From contig NZ_MBTA01000001.1 of assembly GCF_003609575.1 (NCBI RefSeq), positions 372,001 through 436,000 of the forward strand: a stretch of DNA of 64,000 bases, in the 5' to 3' direction. This stretch comes from Pelobium manganitolerans (GTDB taxonomy: Bacteria; Bacteroidota; Bacteroidia; Sphingobacteriales; Sphingobacteriaceae). The notes beneath the pieces were generated by a model. The model was not told the origin of the DNA, made no database searches, and worked only from the letters and a program-made list of their open reading frames with translations. Numbering within the stretch: the stretch's first letter is position 1; each line of letters begins with the position of its first letter. The position numbers and the translations under genes were made by a program. Below, piece after piece: positions 46,170-57,000 of this stretch.

Positions 46170-47060
46170 ATGAAAAATCATTTTAAAATATGGAGTGTAG
46201 CAGTAGCGCTAATAGCGATGCTGGCCAGCTCGTGCCAAAAAACAGAATACAGTTTTGGCGAATTAAAAACCCCCTCGGATTTTACCTTAACAACGGCCGT
46301 TACGGGCGCAAGCACGGCATTGCCAGATGGTAACGGAAGCGGCGAAGTGGAGATTAACCTGTCTTCGGCAAACGCCATCACCTATAAAGTAGATTTTGGA
46401 GATGGCAATACGCAGCTAGTCCCATCCGGCAATATTAAATATAAATACAGCTCTCCGGGCACCTTTGAGTACACAATTACCGCAAGCGCGGTGGGCACGG
46501 GCGGTATAACCTCTGTATTAAGCAAAAAAATAAAGGTATTTGTAGCCTTTGAAATCCCCGATTTTATTGTGGATGCATTAACAGGCGGCACCAGCAAAAT
46601 TTGGGTAACCGATAAAGAAAGCGGAGGTCACGTGGGCGTAGGCCCGGCGGATGGCTTCACAGATTCTTATTACTCTGCGCCGCCAAATGTGCGTGATGCC
46701 TGTTTGTACGATGATGAAGTCACTTTTTCTAAAGAAGGTAATGATATTTTTATCAGCGTAGATAACAAAGGCGAGTCTTCTTTAATAGCGGCGGCCACGG
46801 CATTTTACGGCTTCAGTGGTCCAGATGGGTGCTACCCGGTAACAACCGCTAAGCAAAAGCTGTCTTTTATGGACGCGAATACGGGTTCTAGCGCATCTAA
46901 CTCTACGCAAATCCAGTTTAAAGTGCCGGGCAACGGTATCGTTAACTTTGGTACCGGCGGCAGCACTTATGAAATTTTAAAAATCACAGAAAATACCATC
47001 CACTTACGTAATATAGGTGCAGACGGCTTGGCCTGGTATCAAAAACTAAAAGTTAAATAA
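46170..47060 (+). CDS. PKD-domain surface lipoprotein of the beta-glucan locus
   Basis: A 296-residue lipoprotein with the acylated cysteine at residue 22 (LASSCQKTEY). A PKD domain covers about 38-125 (YKVDFGDGNTQLV, KYSSPGTFEYTITASA). The C-terminal ~165 residues form a beta-rich domain with SKIWVTDKESGGHVGVGP near its start, then FYGFSGPDGCYPVTT and IHLRNIGADGLAWYQKL. I know this C-terminal type only from similar glucan loci and cannot assign it an activity. Binding of glucan at the cell surface is the likely role. It lies 8 bp after the previous gene and 2 bp before the GH16 gene. Confidence 0.82.
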   Translation: MKNHFKIWSVAVALIAMLASSCQKTEYSFGELKTPSDFTLTTAVTGASTALPDGNGSGEVEINLSSANAITYKVDFGDGNTQLVPSGNIKYKYSSPGTFEYTITASAVGTGGITSVLSKKIKVFVAFEIPDFIVDALTGGTSKIWVTDKESGGHVGVGPADGFTDSYYSAPPNVRDACLYDDEVTFSKEGNDIFISVDNKGESSLIAAATAFYGFSGPDGCYPVTTAKQKLSFMDANTGSSASNSTQIQFKVPGNGIVNFGTGGSTYEILKITENTIHLRNIGADGLAWYQKLKVK

Positions 47061-47062
47061 TT

Positions 47063-48112
47063 ATGATGCTTTATCTAAAAAATTCACTCCTTATTTTTTT
47101 GCTGATCCTGAATACCAGTTGCAAAAAATCTGACAGTGGCGAACAAAATAATGTAGCGCCCAGCAATTTGGTAATTGCCGCCAATGTAAGCGATGACGGT
47201 AGCGGAAAAGTTGTTTTTAATGCATCGGCAGAAAATGCCGTGACATACGATTTTGAGTTTGGCGACGGCAATGTTAAAAGTAACACCAACGGTGTGCTCA
47301 GCCATCAATACAGCCAAAACGGTACGATGACCTACACCGTAAAAGTTACCGCCAAAAACGCAAAAGGCCTAGCTACAAATAAATCCGTAAATATTGTAGT
47401 GTATGTAAAGGGCAGTAATAATGGTTTAGTATGGAGTGATGAGTTTGATAAAGACGGTGCGCCCGACCCTAAAAAGTGGGGCTACAATATCGGTACAGGC
47501 GATAATGGCTGGGGTAATCAAGAGCTGGAATATTATACAGACCGGCCAGAGAACGTAGTTATAGAGAATGGTATTTTAAAAATAAAAGCCATCAAAGAAA
47601 ACTACAAAGGCAGCGCTTACACATCGGCCAGATTGCTTACTAAGGGCAAGTTTGATTTTACCTACGGCACAGTAGAAGTGCGTGCTAAAGTACCTACTGG
47701 CGTTGGCACATGGCCGGCAATTTGGATGTTAGGCAGTAATATCGACAGCACTCCGTGGCCGGCTTGTGGCGAAATAGATATTATGGAGCATTTGGGTCGC
47801 GATTTGAACAATATTTACGGCACATTCCATTATCCTGGCCATTTTGGCGGCTCGGCAAACGGGGCAACCAAAAAAATTGCCGATGCAACCACAGCTTTCC
47901 ATGTGTATAAGTTGGTTTGGTCCGCTACATCTCTACAGGTTTTTGTGGACGATCAGCTGGTGCATAGTATGGCAAACTCCAGCTCGGTGCCTTTTAACCA
48001 TAACTTTTTCATTATACTAAATTTGGCAATGGGCGGTAATTTTGCCGGTCCGGTGGACCCTGCAGTTACCGGCGCCACTTTAGAAGTGGACTATGTGAGG
48101 GTTTATAAATAA
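47063..48112 (+). CDS. GH16 endo-beta-1,3-glucanase (laminarinase-type) lipoprotein
   Basis: A 349-residue enzyme. The signal ends NTSC with the acylated cysteine at residue 20, so it is membrane-anchored, probably on the surface. A PKD domain (~35-117, YDFEFGDGN) links to the GH16 domain (~122-349). The catalytic motif GEIDIMEHLG has nucleophile E237, D239 and acid/base E242; the ExDxxE form with the extra residue is that of laminarinases. WPAIWMLG and NLAMGGNFAG are also typical. It cuts beta-1,3 or mixed-linkage glucans endo-wise. The start lies 2 bp after the previous stop. Confidence 0.94.
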   Translation: MMLYLKNSLLIFLLILNTSCKKSDSGEQNNVAPSNLVIAANVSDDGSGKVVFNASAENAVTYDFEFGDGNVKSNTNGVLSHQYSQNGTMTYTVKVTAKNAKGLATNKSVNIVVYVKGSNNGLVWSDEFDKDGAPDPKKWGYNIGTGDNGWGNQELEYYTDRPENVVIENGILKIKAIKENYKGSAYTSARLLTKGKFDFTYGTVEVRAKVPTGVGTWPAIWMLGSNIDSTPWPACGEIDIMEHLGRDLNNIYGTFHYPGHFGGSANGATKKIADATTAFHVYKLVWSATSLQVFVDDQLVHSMANSSSVPFNHNFFIILNLAMGGNFAGPVDPAVTGATLEVDYVRVYK

Positions 48113-48137
48113 TTGCGCATTGTAATTTTAAATAACA

Positions 48138-48174
48138 GAAGAGGGCAAAGCAGCCCCTGTTGTAAGCCCTCTTC
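48138..48174 (+). promoter_or_regulatory. Intercistronic hairpin between GH16 and GH3 genes
   Basis: GAAGAGGGC (48138-48146) and GCCCTCTTC (48166-48174) are exact reverse complements around a 19-base loop, with no T run after. It lies in the only sizeable gap of the operon. It could protect the upstream mRNA or attenuate GH3. Confidence 0.5.
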
Positions 48175-48192
48175 ATTTCTAAATTTCTAATT

Positions 48193-50508
48193 ATGACTTA
48201 CTTCGCTAAACAAAAACTTAGCGCTATTGCCCTAGGTTTTGTTTTTTTCCTTTCGGGAGATGTAGCTTTTGCTCAGCAAAACAAAAATAAAATTGACCAA
48301 AACGTCCAATCTCTACTCTCCAAAATGACCCTCGAAGAAAAAGTGGGTCAAATGGCGCAGGTAACTTTAGATGTGATTACCAAAGGCAAGGACCGCTTTA
48401 GCAGTTATGAGCCCGTGGTTTTGGACGATAAAATGATGGCGGATGTTTTTGGCAAATATAAAGTGGGCTCCATTTTAAATACAGCCAATAACCGCGCCCG
48501 CACACCACAAGAGTGGTACGGCATTATTTCGGGCATCCAAAAGGTGGGTAAAGGGCGTTTAAAAATCCCGGTTATTTATGGCGTAGATGCCATTCACGGT
48601 GTTACTTACACCGCAGGAGCCACATTTTTCCCACAACAGATTGGTCAGGCGGCCACACGCAACTTAGAGCTGTTAAAAAAAGGCGCTCAAATTACCGCTT
48701 ATGAAACGCGCGCCAGCAGCATCCCTTGGAACTTTTCGCCGGTGTTGGACTTAGGGCCCGACCCTCGCTTTCCGCGTATTTGGGAAACTTATGGCGAAGA
48801 CCCGTTTTTAACGGCGGAGATTGGCAAAGTAGTGGTAAAAGGCTACGAGGGCGATGATAATAACGTTTCATCGCCTTTTCATGTGGCATCCTGCTTAAAG
48901 CACTTTTTGGGATATCAGGTTTCGGTATCCGGCAAAGACCGTACGCCGGTTTACCTATCAGAGCAAGCTTTACGCGAGTACCATCTACCAGCCTTTAAAG
49001 CGGCTATAGATGCCGGTGCACACAGCATCATGATCAATTCGGGTTTAATTAACGGAGTGCCCGTGCATGCGGATTATTCCATTTTGACCAAGCTTTTGCG
49101 TGACGAGCTGGGCTTTAAAGGTGTGGTGGTAACAGATTGGGGCGATATTGAAAATTTGTACCAGCGCGACCGTGTGGCTAAAGACAATAAAGAAGCGGTG
49201 ATGATGGCAATTAATGCCGGTATTGATATGTCGATGATTGCTTACAAATACGAACCTTTTTGCGATGACTTGGTAGCGCTAGTAAAAGAAGGTAAAGTAA
49301 AAATGAGCCGCATTGACGAAGCGGTAAGCCGCATATTAACTTTAAAATACCAATTGGGTTTGTTTGATAAGCCGCTTACCAATTATAAAGATTATCCGAA
49401 ATTTGGCAGCAAAGAGTTTGAACAGGCGGCTTATCAAACTGCGGCAGAATCTATCACGCTGTTAAAAAATCACAACAGCGTTTTACCTTTGAGCAAAGGT
49501 GCGAAAGTGTTAGTAACAGGGCCAAACGCAAACTCTATGCGTACGCTAAACGGTGGCTGGTCTTACTCTTGGCAAGGCGAAAAAGTGGAGGATTTTGCTG
49601 CTAAATACAACACCATTTTAGAGGCGGTACAAAACAAAATTGGTAAAATGCAGGTAAACTTTGTGCCGGGTGTAAGCTATAAAATGGACGGCAAATATTT
49701 TGAAGAATATGCCGACCGTATGGAAGAGGCTTTGCAGGCCGCCAAAAATGCCGACGCCGTTATTTTATGTCTAGGCGAAAACACCTATACCGAAACCCCG
49801 GGTAATTTAAGTGATTTATACTTGTCTGAATTGCAGACCAGCTACGCGCAGCAACTGGCTCAAACTGGTAAGCCTATAATTTTGGTTTTAAATGAAGGCC
49901 GGCCACGGGTGATAAGTAAGTTTGAGCCTGCCATGCAAGGGATTTTGATGGCTTACCTACCCGGCAATTTTGGTGGCGATGCTTTGGCAGATGTTATCTT
50001 TGGCGATGTAAATCCATCCGGGAAATTGCCTTTTAACTACCCAAAATTTCCAAACTCGTTGGCCAATTATTACCACAAGCCATCCGAAAGCAGAAGCGTG
50101 GTAGAAGGTGTTTACAATTACGATGCAGATTATAACCCACAATGGGAATTTGGCTTCGGTTTAAGCTACACCACTTTCGCTTACAGCAATTTGAAATTAA
50201 GCAGCAACAGCCTTTCGGCGGATGATGAACTAAGTGTAAGCGTAGAAATAAAAAATGCCGGTAACCGCACAGGCAAAGAAGCGGTAGAGCTTTATGTTTC
50301 CGATTTGTATGCCAGCATCACACCTGATGTAAAAAGACTGCGGGCTTTTGAAAAAATAGAATTAAAGCCGGGCGAAAGCCGAACGCTCACCTTCAAACTG
50401 GATAAAAGTGCTTTTGCATTTGTAAACCGCGAAAACCAAACCGTGGTAGAACCGGGCGAGTTTGAAGTAAGTATTGGAGGCTTAAAAGAAAAGTTTAATA
50501 TAAAGTAG
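48193..50508 (+). CDS. GH3 beta-glucosidase (BglX-like)
   Basis: A 771-residue exported glycosidase. Signal peptide about 1-28 (DVAFAQQ). The N-terminal TIM barrel has KMTLEEKVGQMAQVTLD, YGVDAIHGVTYT and the nucleophile D315 in GVVVTDWGDIENLY; the second domain has AAESITLLKNHNSVLPL and VTGPNANSMRTLNGGW, and a C-terminal fibronectin-III-like domain (~680-771) begins VSVEIKNAGNRTGKEAVELY. It releases glucose from beta-linked oligosaccharides in the periplasm, completing the work of the GH16. Residues for beta-1,3 over other linkages cannot be judged. A terminator follows at 50524-50562. Confidence 0.96.
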   Translation: MTYFAKQKLSAIALGFVFFLSGDVAFAQQNKNKIDQNVQSLLSKMTLEEKVGQMAQVTLDVITKGKDRFSSYEPVVLDDKMMADVFGKYKVGSILNTANNRARTPQEWYGIISGIQKVGKGRLKIPVIYGVDAIHGVTYTAGATFFPQQIGQAATRNLELLKKGAQITAYETRASSIPWNFSPVLDLGPDPRFPRIWETYGEDPFLTAEIGKVVVKGYEGDDNNVSSPFHVASCLKHFLGYQVSVSGKDRTPVYLSEQALREYHLPAFKAAIDAGAHSIMINSGLINGVPVHADYSILTKLLRDELGFKGVVVTDWGDIENLYQRDRVAKDNKEAVMMAINAGIDMSMIAYKYEPFCDDLVALVKEGKVKMSRIDEAVSRILTLKYQLGLFDKPLTNYKDYPKFGSKEFEQAAYQTAAESITLLKNHNSVLPLSKGAKVLVTGPNANSMRTLNGGWSYSWQGEKVEDFAAKYNTILEAVQNKIGKMQVNFVPGVSYKMDGKYFEEYADRMEEALQAAKNADAVILCLGENTYTETPGNLSDLYLSELQTSYAQQLAQTGKPIILVLNEGRPRVISKFEPAMQGILMAYLPGNFGGDALADVIFGDVNPSGKLPFNYPKFPNSLANYYHKPSESRSVVEGVYNYDADYNPQWEFGFGLSYTTFAYSNLKLSSNSLSADDELSVSVEIKNAGNRTGKEAVELYVSDLYASITPDVKRLRAFEKIELKPGESRTLTFKLDKSAFAFVNRENQTVVEPGEFEVSIGGLKEKFNIK

Positions 50509-51093
50509 TGTTTAGGTTGGGTTAACGGGGAGCTTCTTTTTTGGGGCTTCCCGTTTTTTTTGTTTAACCCATATTCTTAATATCCCTCCAGATTTATTGC
50601 CCTTTCTGTTAAAACGCAGGATAAGCTGTTTTCCAATACTTAAAGTGCTTATTGTGGGATTTCTCCCCGCAACTCGTTTGAGTGTTCCTTTTAAAGGATC
50701 ACTTAAATGCCTTTAAAAAACCGAGGACTTCCGTCCGGCGCTAGCACTCGCCCGGTCGTTAAGTTAAGAAAATACCGCGTCACGTTGAGGAACGAAACGT
50801 CTCTCAACTAGGAACCGACCCAAAGCGTGTTTTGCTTATTTGTGTGATTTTTCACTACGTTCAAAATGACGCCCGTTTAACTTCTAAACTCAATAGATTG
50901 AAACATTGAGCCTGTTCTGAGTTAGAAACTCTTCTCCATTCTTAGACACTAAGTGAACTTTCGAAAACTTTAAGACAAGCAGCTTTAAATGACCCCTTAT
51001 ACTCCAAAAGTTCCAACCTCTCACTATTCCGCCCTTCCTCAATCTCCAGCACTCCAACCTTCCTCCATTCCATTATTCCACCTTCTTTCTCTA
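50509..51093. other. Intergenic region between beta-glucan locus and sprA
   Basis: 585 bp between convergent genes. After the terminator comes uncharacterised sequence. At 50770-50870 there is a stretch of dispersed-repeat character (GTCACGTTGAGGAACGAAAC, then TTTTTCACTACGTTCAAAAT). At 50995-51090 the plus strand is pyrimidine-rich, with short near-repeats such as CCAACCTTCCTCCATTCCAT. No ORF is supported. Confidence 0.6.
50524..50562 (+). terminator. Terminator of the beta-glucan operon
   Basis: AACGGGGAGC and GCTTCCCGTT pair with one G-U pair around a T-rich loop, and TTTTTTTT follows. It is 15 bp past the GH3 stop. Confidence 0.85.
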
Positions 51094-54000
51094 CTACTGA
51101 ATCGTAAACCTTAAGTTGATACCAAAATTGGTAAAAGCGGTGGTAAACGATTGCGAGGTGTAAGGTTTAGTCACGTTCGAGTCGTAAAACAACCTTAAAT
51201 TGAAGCGCTGGTTTAGCACATAATCTATACTTGGCCTAAAGGTGATGTTTTTTGCACCTCCGGATATTTCTGGCTCGTCAACATCAGCGCGGTAAATAAC
51301 GGTCTTGTTATCGCGCAAAGCGATATCCAATTTAAAATTCAAATCGTTTTTAAGGTTTACGCTTTTAAACAAACCAAACGGGAACCTAAAATCAGAAGTG
51401 CGATAACCAAAGCCAATGACAAAAGCCTGATCTTTTTGCGAGGCTAGCTGACTGTTGGCCAAACTTAAACTCATAGAGCGCGATTTGCGGTATTCTACAT
51501 TCGCCGTCATGTTGTTTTTCATGCGCATATCTATACCTAACAAAGGCACAAACTGCTCAAAAAGCGTCACTTGCGAGAATTGGTAAAACGGCAAAAAGTT
51601 GCCTTGCGCATCGCGCACGCTTACTGCGCCATTGGTTTCGCCGTACCTGATTAAAGAGGTAAAACCGTTAACGTTATAGGTTGAGCTGTAGCCGTGCGAT
51701 AAATCAAATGCCGAAAAAAGATTGTTAATCGCTTCTATTTTTACCAAGCCGTTGTAGGTTAATCGCCAGTTTGGTAAAGGGATTTTTGGCGTTTTGCTCA
51801 GGCTTACTCCCGAGGCATCTTTACCGCGATAGGCGGCCAAAAATGCTGGGATTACTACATCTTCCGATGCGCGTCCGTAACCATCGGCAAAACCGTCAGC
51901 ACCAGTTCCGCTGCTGTTAGGGTTTCCGGCACCCAAGCGTTGCGAGATAACACCGCGATTGGCCATAAATTGCTGGAATACCACAGAAGCTTTGTCCGAA
52001 TTTTTGTCTTTAAAAGCACTTCCCAAAGCAATCATAGTAATGCTGTAATCGCCGGTGGTGATAGGATTTAAGCTTTCGAAACTCTGCGTGTCGTTATTGT
52101 ACCTAAAGTTAGTGGTAAAGTTTTTACTGCTGTTTTTAAACGCGGTAAGCTCTAACCTAAAATCTCTGAAAGGCTCAATAGTGCCCCGCAAATTCAGTTT
52201 TTCGTTTAAGCTGTTTACGTACAACTGGTTTTGTAAGGTGTCCCGAGTAAGCCAACCGTTAGCCAGTGCGCGGTACCTGATGTCTTCTTGCGAGCCCAAG
52301 ATAAAACCTAAGCCTGGCGCGTTTGCGTCAAAATCGTATCCAAAGGCATCTGTTTTCGGTAAATAGCCCGGTAAAAAAGTACCATCATTACGGATGTAAG
52401 AACCGCTTAAATTTTTGATGCTGGTTAGTGCGTTCAGCAATATTTTGCCCACCCCGCCGGTACTATCTGCGGCGTTGTTTAGCCTGCGGAACACGCCAAA
52501 TTTATTGTACAGCAAATTCATATTTAGCGTTGGGTTTACCTGTATGGTGCGCGAGTTTTGGATGTTGTTTCCAAAGTCGATGCTCGGGTCGTTTAGCGTA
52601 AGCAAAGGCTCGGTAATCCAGTTAAACTGCGTTTGGTAGCGGGTTACTAGATTCACAAAATCCAATCCCGGGATTTTTTGCAAAGGTACCGTGTAAGATA
52701 GGCTGATGGTGTGGTTATAATTGGTGGTACGGCCCAATTTCTTCAGGTTGTTCCACAGCGTATCGCGTTTTAAACCTGTAATACGACCCTCGGGCTCGTC
52801 TACCACAGAAAGGTTGGTGGCGTTAAAATCCAGTTTCAACGATTTTGTTAAATCCCAACTTACACCATACAACCGGTTAATTTGGAAGTTTTTGTTAAAG
52901 GTTGTCCTTATCGGGATAAAGTTGTTCGGGTCGTTATCGCGCAAAGTGTTCTCAGAATATAGGCGGTTTAGCTCTATCCTAAAGTTTAACACCGATGGCA
53001 ACAGGCTAAAATTAAAGTCCTTAATTAAGTTAAGATATTTTGATTTGATGGCTTTGTTAAACGGACTGATAAATTTAGCCGGGTTGTTAAAGTCATAAGC
53101 CAAAGCACCGCGGTAAGTGCGTTGTTGGGTGTTTTTGTTGATGAAATCTCGATGGCCATACTCGGTGTAGGCGTAGGTTAAACTCCAATTTTCTACATCC
53201 CACAAATGGTTTTTAGCGTTGGGGTCGGTTTTAATTTTACGCACATTGGTAAAGTTGATGCTGCGGCGTTGCGTAAAATCTTGCGCGTAATTTAAAATAG
53301 AATCTTTGGTAGCGCCAGAAACTCTGTCTAACACATTTTTAAGCTCAATATCCGGATTACGCGGATCGTACTGTGGCGTGCTTAACTGGCTAGAGTAGTT
53401 GATGAACATCGGAATTTTAAGCCCGAATTTATCGGGAAAAAATTTGCCCAGCTCCAAGCTTGATGAAACATCAAAAAATTGGTCGTCGGAACGGTTAATT
53501 TCGCTAATTCTTTGCTCTAAAGAACCAAAACCGATGGTGCTTTTATTGGCTGCCAAAGTAACGTCGCCAAAATCTGCCAGCTTCGCGTTTACGCGCGCTG
53601 TGGCTGCCCAACCGCCACGCTCGTCAAAATCTGTTAAGCGCAACTCATTAAACCACACTTCGGCGCTTTTGTCTAAACCGTCGTCATTAACAGAGGCATT
53701 GGTTTTCAAGGGATTCCTTACGCCAAGCATCATTACGCGCAGCTTGCTCAAATCGGGCTGACCTTTTACCGTAATGGTGTTAACCCCGTCTGTATAAGTG
53801 TAAGGTACGTTGATTGGCCAAGGCTGGCCGGTGCTCATATCGTTATTACGCGCAGTTTTTGCCAGTTGAAACAAACGGAACTCCACATTAATACGGTTTT
53901 CTTGTGGCCAAATCAGCTCCGGATCTTTTGAACCCGGATTGGTCACTTTCGTTGGGATTTCGTATTCGTAATAATTGTCCTGATAATCGGTTCCAATCCT

Positions 54001-57000
54001 AATAATAGCATTTACATCCCCGTCTTTCAGTTGGTCGCCCTCGGTGTGGATATACATTTGTAAACGCTTGTACGAGCGCACATCGTTCAACGTGGTTTTA
54101 TAAGCGGCGCGTGCGTAGCCGTCTCTCAGGTTTTTTACCACCACAGACAAAGATTGCTCATTTTGGCGGGTATCTCCGCGGAAGTTAGAAATGTCTTTTT
54201 CTGTAGGGATGCCCGGCGGAATTACGTATGGAATTGGTGTGCGTGTTCCGTTCTCGTCCAAATTTACGGTGGTAACATCTAAGGTAGAATTGTCTAAACC
54301 CGGGTTGTTCAATGAAGGGTCTGCCAATACTTTTGCAGGCGTATTTTCGGCGTTAAACCTTCTCCACTCGCCACGTACCAGTTGCAAACGCGCAAAACGT
54401 AGCACGGTGGTATCGGCAAAATCGGTCATAAACATGCGCATAAAGCGGATAGATTTAAAATCTTGGATATTGCCCACCTTGCTTTGGTACTGAGCAATAG
54501 GGATTTTAATCTGATACCAGTTTACGGTCTGTTTTTCGCCGTTGGCCAAAGTAACGTTGGCACTTACTTTATCGGTTACAAAGCCTTTGCCCACCACCAA
54601 ATCTTGCGGGCGCATGCTAATTTTATATTGGAAATACTCATCCGCTTTTGACGAATTATTATCACGGTTAATGTCTTCACCGTCAGGGTATGATGTTGCT
54701 GCAGAGTTTTCTATCCCGGTAGCATCTAAAGATTGTTGCGATGTTTTGGAGTTGCCCTCGCTACCGTTGTAATTCTCGTAACGCTTTAAAATTCCGGCAT
54801 TTAGCTGGTCCAGCTCGTTGCCACGGTAATAAACATAATCATCCGAAGAAGGGTCGTTACGGAAACGGTTTGCCGCCTGTGGATCCAACATTGACGTAAC
54901 TTGGTTTACAATAGCTTGGTATTTCACCTGCTCGGCCTCGCTGTTTAAACCATCCAAACCCACATCTTGCATTTTACGCGCCGCCGGGTCGTTATCAAAA
55001 GCCTGAATTACGGGTTGCAATTTTGGTACACGCCCCCAAACGGTCTCATCGGTTTTGTCTGGGTCGCCATCTGCCGGTAAGCCGTTCTCTAAACTTTTTC
55101 GTCCGTCTTTTAAAATATCTTCGGATATGTTGCCAATGTTGAAATATAAATCGCCACCGGCAGAATTTGGTTTATAAATGTAAGGGTCTAGCACCCAAAA
55201 CTCGATAAACTCGATGTTGAGGGCTTCAAAATCATTGGTTTCTATTTTACGGAATATCCCGCCCCAGCGGCTTCGCGGGTTGCCTAGCGTACCATTCGTA
55301 TTTAAGCCCGTAGTAGTGAAGTTATAAGGGCCGCGCAACATAGGGTAATAGGCCAAGTTGAGCGTGGAGAGGCTCAGTAACGTTCCGGTTGCCACCTGTT
55401 TGTAAGGGAAAACCTCGGTTTCTAACACCTCGCGCACGTAATGGTTGGATAGCTCTGTTTTGTTATTGCGGATATTTGAAGGCGTAAACTGGCTGCTTCG
55501 GCTGTAAAAAATAGGGTCGATATTGTAAAAAGCCAGCTTAGCGCGATTAAAGCCGTAAGCCAAATCGTTGCTTAGCGCCGATTCTGGAAAAAGCTGCGGC
55601 GTGCCCGAGATTTGCCAAACCTGAGAACTCTTTAAATCGATAACAGAACGGCTGCCTTCAAAATCGTCTAAATAACTGGTTCCGCCACTGTTGCCGGCAA
55701 AGTCCAAAGCTTTAGGGTGGCCCGGATTAAATTTGGCAAACTCGCCGTTGAAGGTGATGGAAGAGGTCTCTTTGGTGGATAGGAAAGGCAACTTATCTAC
55801 CATGCGCGTTAAAAAGCGCGAGTTGGTGCTGTAATTTAAATCGAAGCCGTAAATGCTGTTAGAGATAGACTCTTCGCCGAAATTGATTTTTTGCGTTAAC
55901 GGTGTTTCTTTCAAATTCATGAAAGTAGCGCCTACGTTGAAGTTATCATTTACGCGGTAATCCAAGCGGGTACCAAATAACGATTTCTGTTGGATGCCGA
56001 ATAGCTCGTTACTTTCTAACTTGATTTTTATGGGCTGGCCCGAGTTTAAAAGCGCGTCGTTCAAAATTTTAACCCGGCCAATGTTGTAATCAACGGTATA
56101 ATCTGCGCCTTCGGTAAGTTTTAGGGTTCCGGCGGTTACCACCACAGAGCCCTCGGGCACGTTAATGGCGTTAAGCTGAAATTCTGAACTTACTTGCGAT
56201 TGGTAAGTTCCTTTGATCACGTAGCGGTTTAAGCCCGGATAAAGCTGTTGCGCAATGGTTTTGGTAGAATCGTAAAGCGGTTGGTAAACGTATTTATCTA
56301 CTAAAGCCTGTTCTGTTGTAGCATTAAACTGCGACGCTAAATCTTTACCAAATGGCTCAATAGTGGGGAAAATAATACGGCCGTTTTGCGAATCAATGGT
56401 TAAACCTTCTAAAAAATCGAAGTAACCGTCGGGTTCTTTAGCGCCCTGTTGGTTCAAGCGGTCCAGGTTGGTTACCTGCAACCATAATTTACCGTTTAGG
56501 TTTTCGCCTTCGGTAATCAGCGGTTTTTCTATCCCCGCTTTATCATCCAACCTAAAAATATTCAGCTTAAAATCTGTCGGGCTAATTTGGTAAGCGCCTA
56601 AAGAATAGATGTTTTTCATCATCAAATCCCAAATAGGCAGGTTGGTTTTGGTGGTTTCGTTTTTTAGCAATTTGGTGTACAGCACCTGCGGGTTTTCTGG
56701 CTGTACCTGCACATCGGTAGAAAACTCGCCTACTTGGTACTCCACACCGTTTACGCTATAGCGATAGGCCACAGCCAAAATTTCATCGGCGTTAAGCGCA
56801 TTGTTTAAAGATATGTAACCCAGTTGCGGGTTTAAGGCGTACTCGCGGTCGGTAAGTTTGCGCGCATAAGTGAGTTTGTTGTAATTGTCTAAAGCGCCGT
56901 TTCCTTGAAAATAATTGTCTATATCATTTGCGTTGGTTTGCCTTGCCGTTGCCGGAATTTGTTGTAATAAATTGTTGGATTGTTGCGTAAAACCGGGCCC

